A stretch of DNA of 7,036 nt. It comes from an uncultured Ignavibacteria bacterium. Lineage in GTDB: Bacteria > Bacteroidota > Ignavibacteria > Tepidaquicellales > Tepidaquicellaceae. Below, piece by piece: positions 6,549 to 7,036 of the stretch. How positions within the stretch are numbered: position 1 is the stretch's first letter; the number at the start of each line of letters is the position of its first letter. A model generated the notes under the pieces. The model ran no database searches. It saw only the letters and a list, made by a program, of their open reading frames with translations, and was not told where the DNA came from. Location: contig CALEVL010000342.1 in NCBI GenBank assembly GCA_937924675.1, positions 1-7,036 on the forward strand. The letters run 5' to 3'. The position numbers and the translations under genes are program-made.

Positions 6549-6558
6549 CCCCCCCCCC
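6549..6558. repeat. Homopolymer run of ten C
   Basis: TTTTTA is followed by exactly ten C and then GCCGG. Such a run is prone to slippage in vivo and to length error in sequencing. It is not inside a credible gene. Confidence 0.8.
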
Positions 6559-6654
6559 GCCGGAATCTCCTTGCTCTTCAGACTCCACGAAGTGGCGGGC
6601 AGCGAATATATTTATGTTCGTTCCCAAACTCCCTGAATGTCCGAAAACGTTGAT

Positions 6655-6685
6655 GCTCGATCCCAAACGTAGTTTGGGATCGAGC
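6655..6685. repeat. 14-bp perfect inverted repeat with GTA triloop
   Basis: GCTCGATCCCAAAC (6655-6668) and GTTTGGGATCGAGC (6672-6685) are perfect complements around GTA. It forms the left end of the first copy of the 69-base repeat, which itself starts at 6658. A degenerate half-copy with TTCCCAAACTCC lies about 40 bases upstream, near 6620-6636. Confidence 0.85.
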
Positions 6686-6726
6686 GGGAATACCCCCTCC
6701 TAGGAGGGGGCAGGGGGTGGGTCTTC
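6658..6726. repeat. 69-base GC-rich repeat, copy 1
   Basis: Identical to 6968-7036 at 66 of 69 positions; the only differences are the three loop bases of the first hairpin (GTA here). After that hairpin comes GAGCGGGAATA, then the perfect 18-base palindrome CCCCCTCCTAGGAGGGGG (6693-6710), then CAGGGGGTGGGTCTTC. ACCCCCT (6692-6698) can also pair with AGGGGGT (6712-6718), so two folds compete. The high GC and G-tracts stand out against the AT-rich surroundings. Confidence 0.9.
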
Positions 6727-6939
6727 AACACAATCCGAATGTTGAAAAATGTGGCGCCAGTACTTTCGTCCAAAGGCTTTCATAAATAGATCATTCAAAA
6801 GTCAGCAGGGCTCGTTTCTTAAGAAATATAAGATTGATTGTTGTCGGAGACCGATAAGTCTGCTCTACAGTTGAGAAGAGTTTCACAAAACATTACAGAC
6901 TTTTCGGAACTCCAACAACGGCGGAAGATACTTTAGAAG

Positions 6940-6960
6940 ATATGAAACGGAGTTTCATAT
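6940..6960. repeat. 9-bp perfect inverted repeat with GGA triloop
   Basis: ATATGAAAC (6940-6948) pairs with GTTTCATAT (6952-6960) around GGA. It has the same AAAC-NNN-GTTT core as the two larger palindromes at 6655-6685 and 6968-6992, and sits seven bases before the second of these. Confidence 0.8.
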
Positions 6961-6967
6961 GCAAGTG

Positions 6968-7036
6968 CGATCCCAAACTCCGTTTGGGATCGAGCGGGAA
7001 TACCCCCTCCTAGGAGGGGGCAGGGGGTGGGTCTTC
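6968..7036. repeat. 69-base GC-rich repeat, copy 2, reaching the window end
   Basis: CGATCCCAAAC (6968-6978) and GTTTGGGATCG (6982-6992) form an 11-bp stem around TCC. Then come GAGCGGGAATA, the 18-base palindrome at 7003-7020, and CAGGGGGTGGGTCTTC up to the last base. The offset from copy 1 is exactly 310 bases. Because identity continues to the window edge, the true length of the repeat is unknown on this side; copy 1 continues with AACACAATCC. Confidence 0.9.

Larger units (their letters stand above)
6025..7036. other. Gene-free intergenic block of about 1 kb filled with repeats
   Basis: No frame in either strand has protein-like composition, a ribosome site and reasonable length. The short plus-strand frames at 6375-6653 and 6497-6703 run through the tandem repeats, the C-run and palindromes, and read as low-quality peptide. 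The block holds the leader of the dockerin-tailed gene (6025 to about 6130), a degenerate tandem array (6134-6504), a C10 run, a cluster of short palindromes (6585-6992), and two copies of a 69-base GC-rich repeat. The stretch 6727-6939 between the repeat copies has nothing recognisable except the small TCGG-AGA-CCGA palindrome at 6844-6854. Confidence 0.75.

Noticed and set aside
6375..6703. Two overlapping plus-strand frames of 92 and 68 codons
   Set aside because: They run through tandem repeat copies, the C10 run and the palindromes. Their peptide composition is not protein-like and neither has a ribosome site.
6134..7036. CRISPR array
   Set aside because: Units of about 145 bases and 69-base repeats 310 bases apart do not fit CRISPR repeat and spacer sizes, and no cas gene is present.

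Overview
The window looks like chromosomal DNA from a Gram-negative bacterium of the FCB group, most likely the Ignavibacteria side of Bacteroidota/Chlorobiota. The main evidence is a type IX secretion (T9SS) C-terminal sorting domain with the QNFPNPFNPTT signature, a dockerin-tailed secreted protein of the kind common in those lineages, AT-rich coding DNA, and several starts without a Shine-Dalgarno sequence. The assignment rests on recognised motifs only; no database search was possible.

Left part (1-3028, plus strand). The window opens inside a gene whose frame is already open at the first base. It encodes a trypsin-like (HtrA/DegP-type) serine protease with a visible His-Asp-Ser triad, an acidic linker, and a C-terminal domain that reads like a small outer-membrane beta-barrel in place of PDZ domains. 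A 554-residue, all-helical, repeat-type protein of unknown function follows after 113 bases.

Middle (3029-6024). A 156-base convergent spacer with three or four stem-loops separates the plus-strand pair from four minus-strand genes. In order of transcription these are: a 338-residue exported protein with a lectin-like region and two dockerin/EF-hand-like calcium loops; a 282-residue T9SS cargo protein with a beta-sandwich (possibly cohesin-like) domain; an 89-residue membrane protein with a glycine zipper; and a 130-residue exported protein of unknown function. The spacers between them are 96-111 bases. The first two genes each end in a GGCAGGAC...CCCTGCC stem-loop placed 15 bases after the stop, so these are probably separate transcription units, not one tight operon. 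All four products are predicted to be exported or membrane-bound, so the block concerns the cell envelope or surface.

Right part (6025-7036). About 1 kb holds no convincing gene. It contains two and a half degenerate tandem copies of a unit of about 145 bases, a run of ten C, several palindromes with three-base loops, and two copies 310 bases apart of a 69-base GC-rich repeat with nested palindromes. The second copy runs into the last base of the window. This looks like a cluster of REP/MITE-like intergenic repeats.

The observations most worth following are the protease-barrel fusion, the dockerin-tailed protein beside a possible cohesin-like T9SS protein, and the repeat cluster at the right end. 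I found no CRISPR array, tRNA, rRNA, integrase or transposase.
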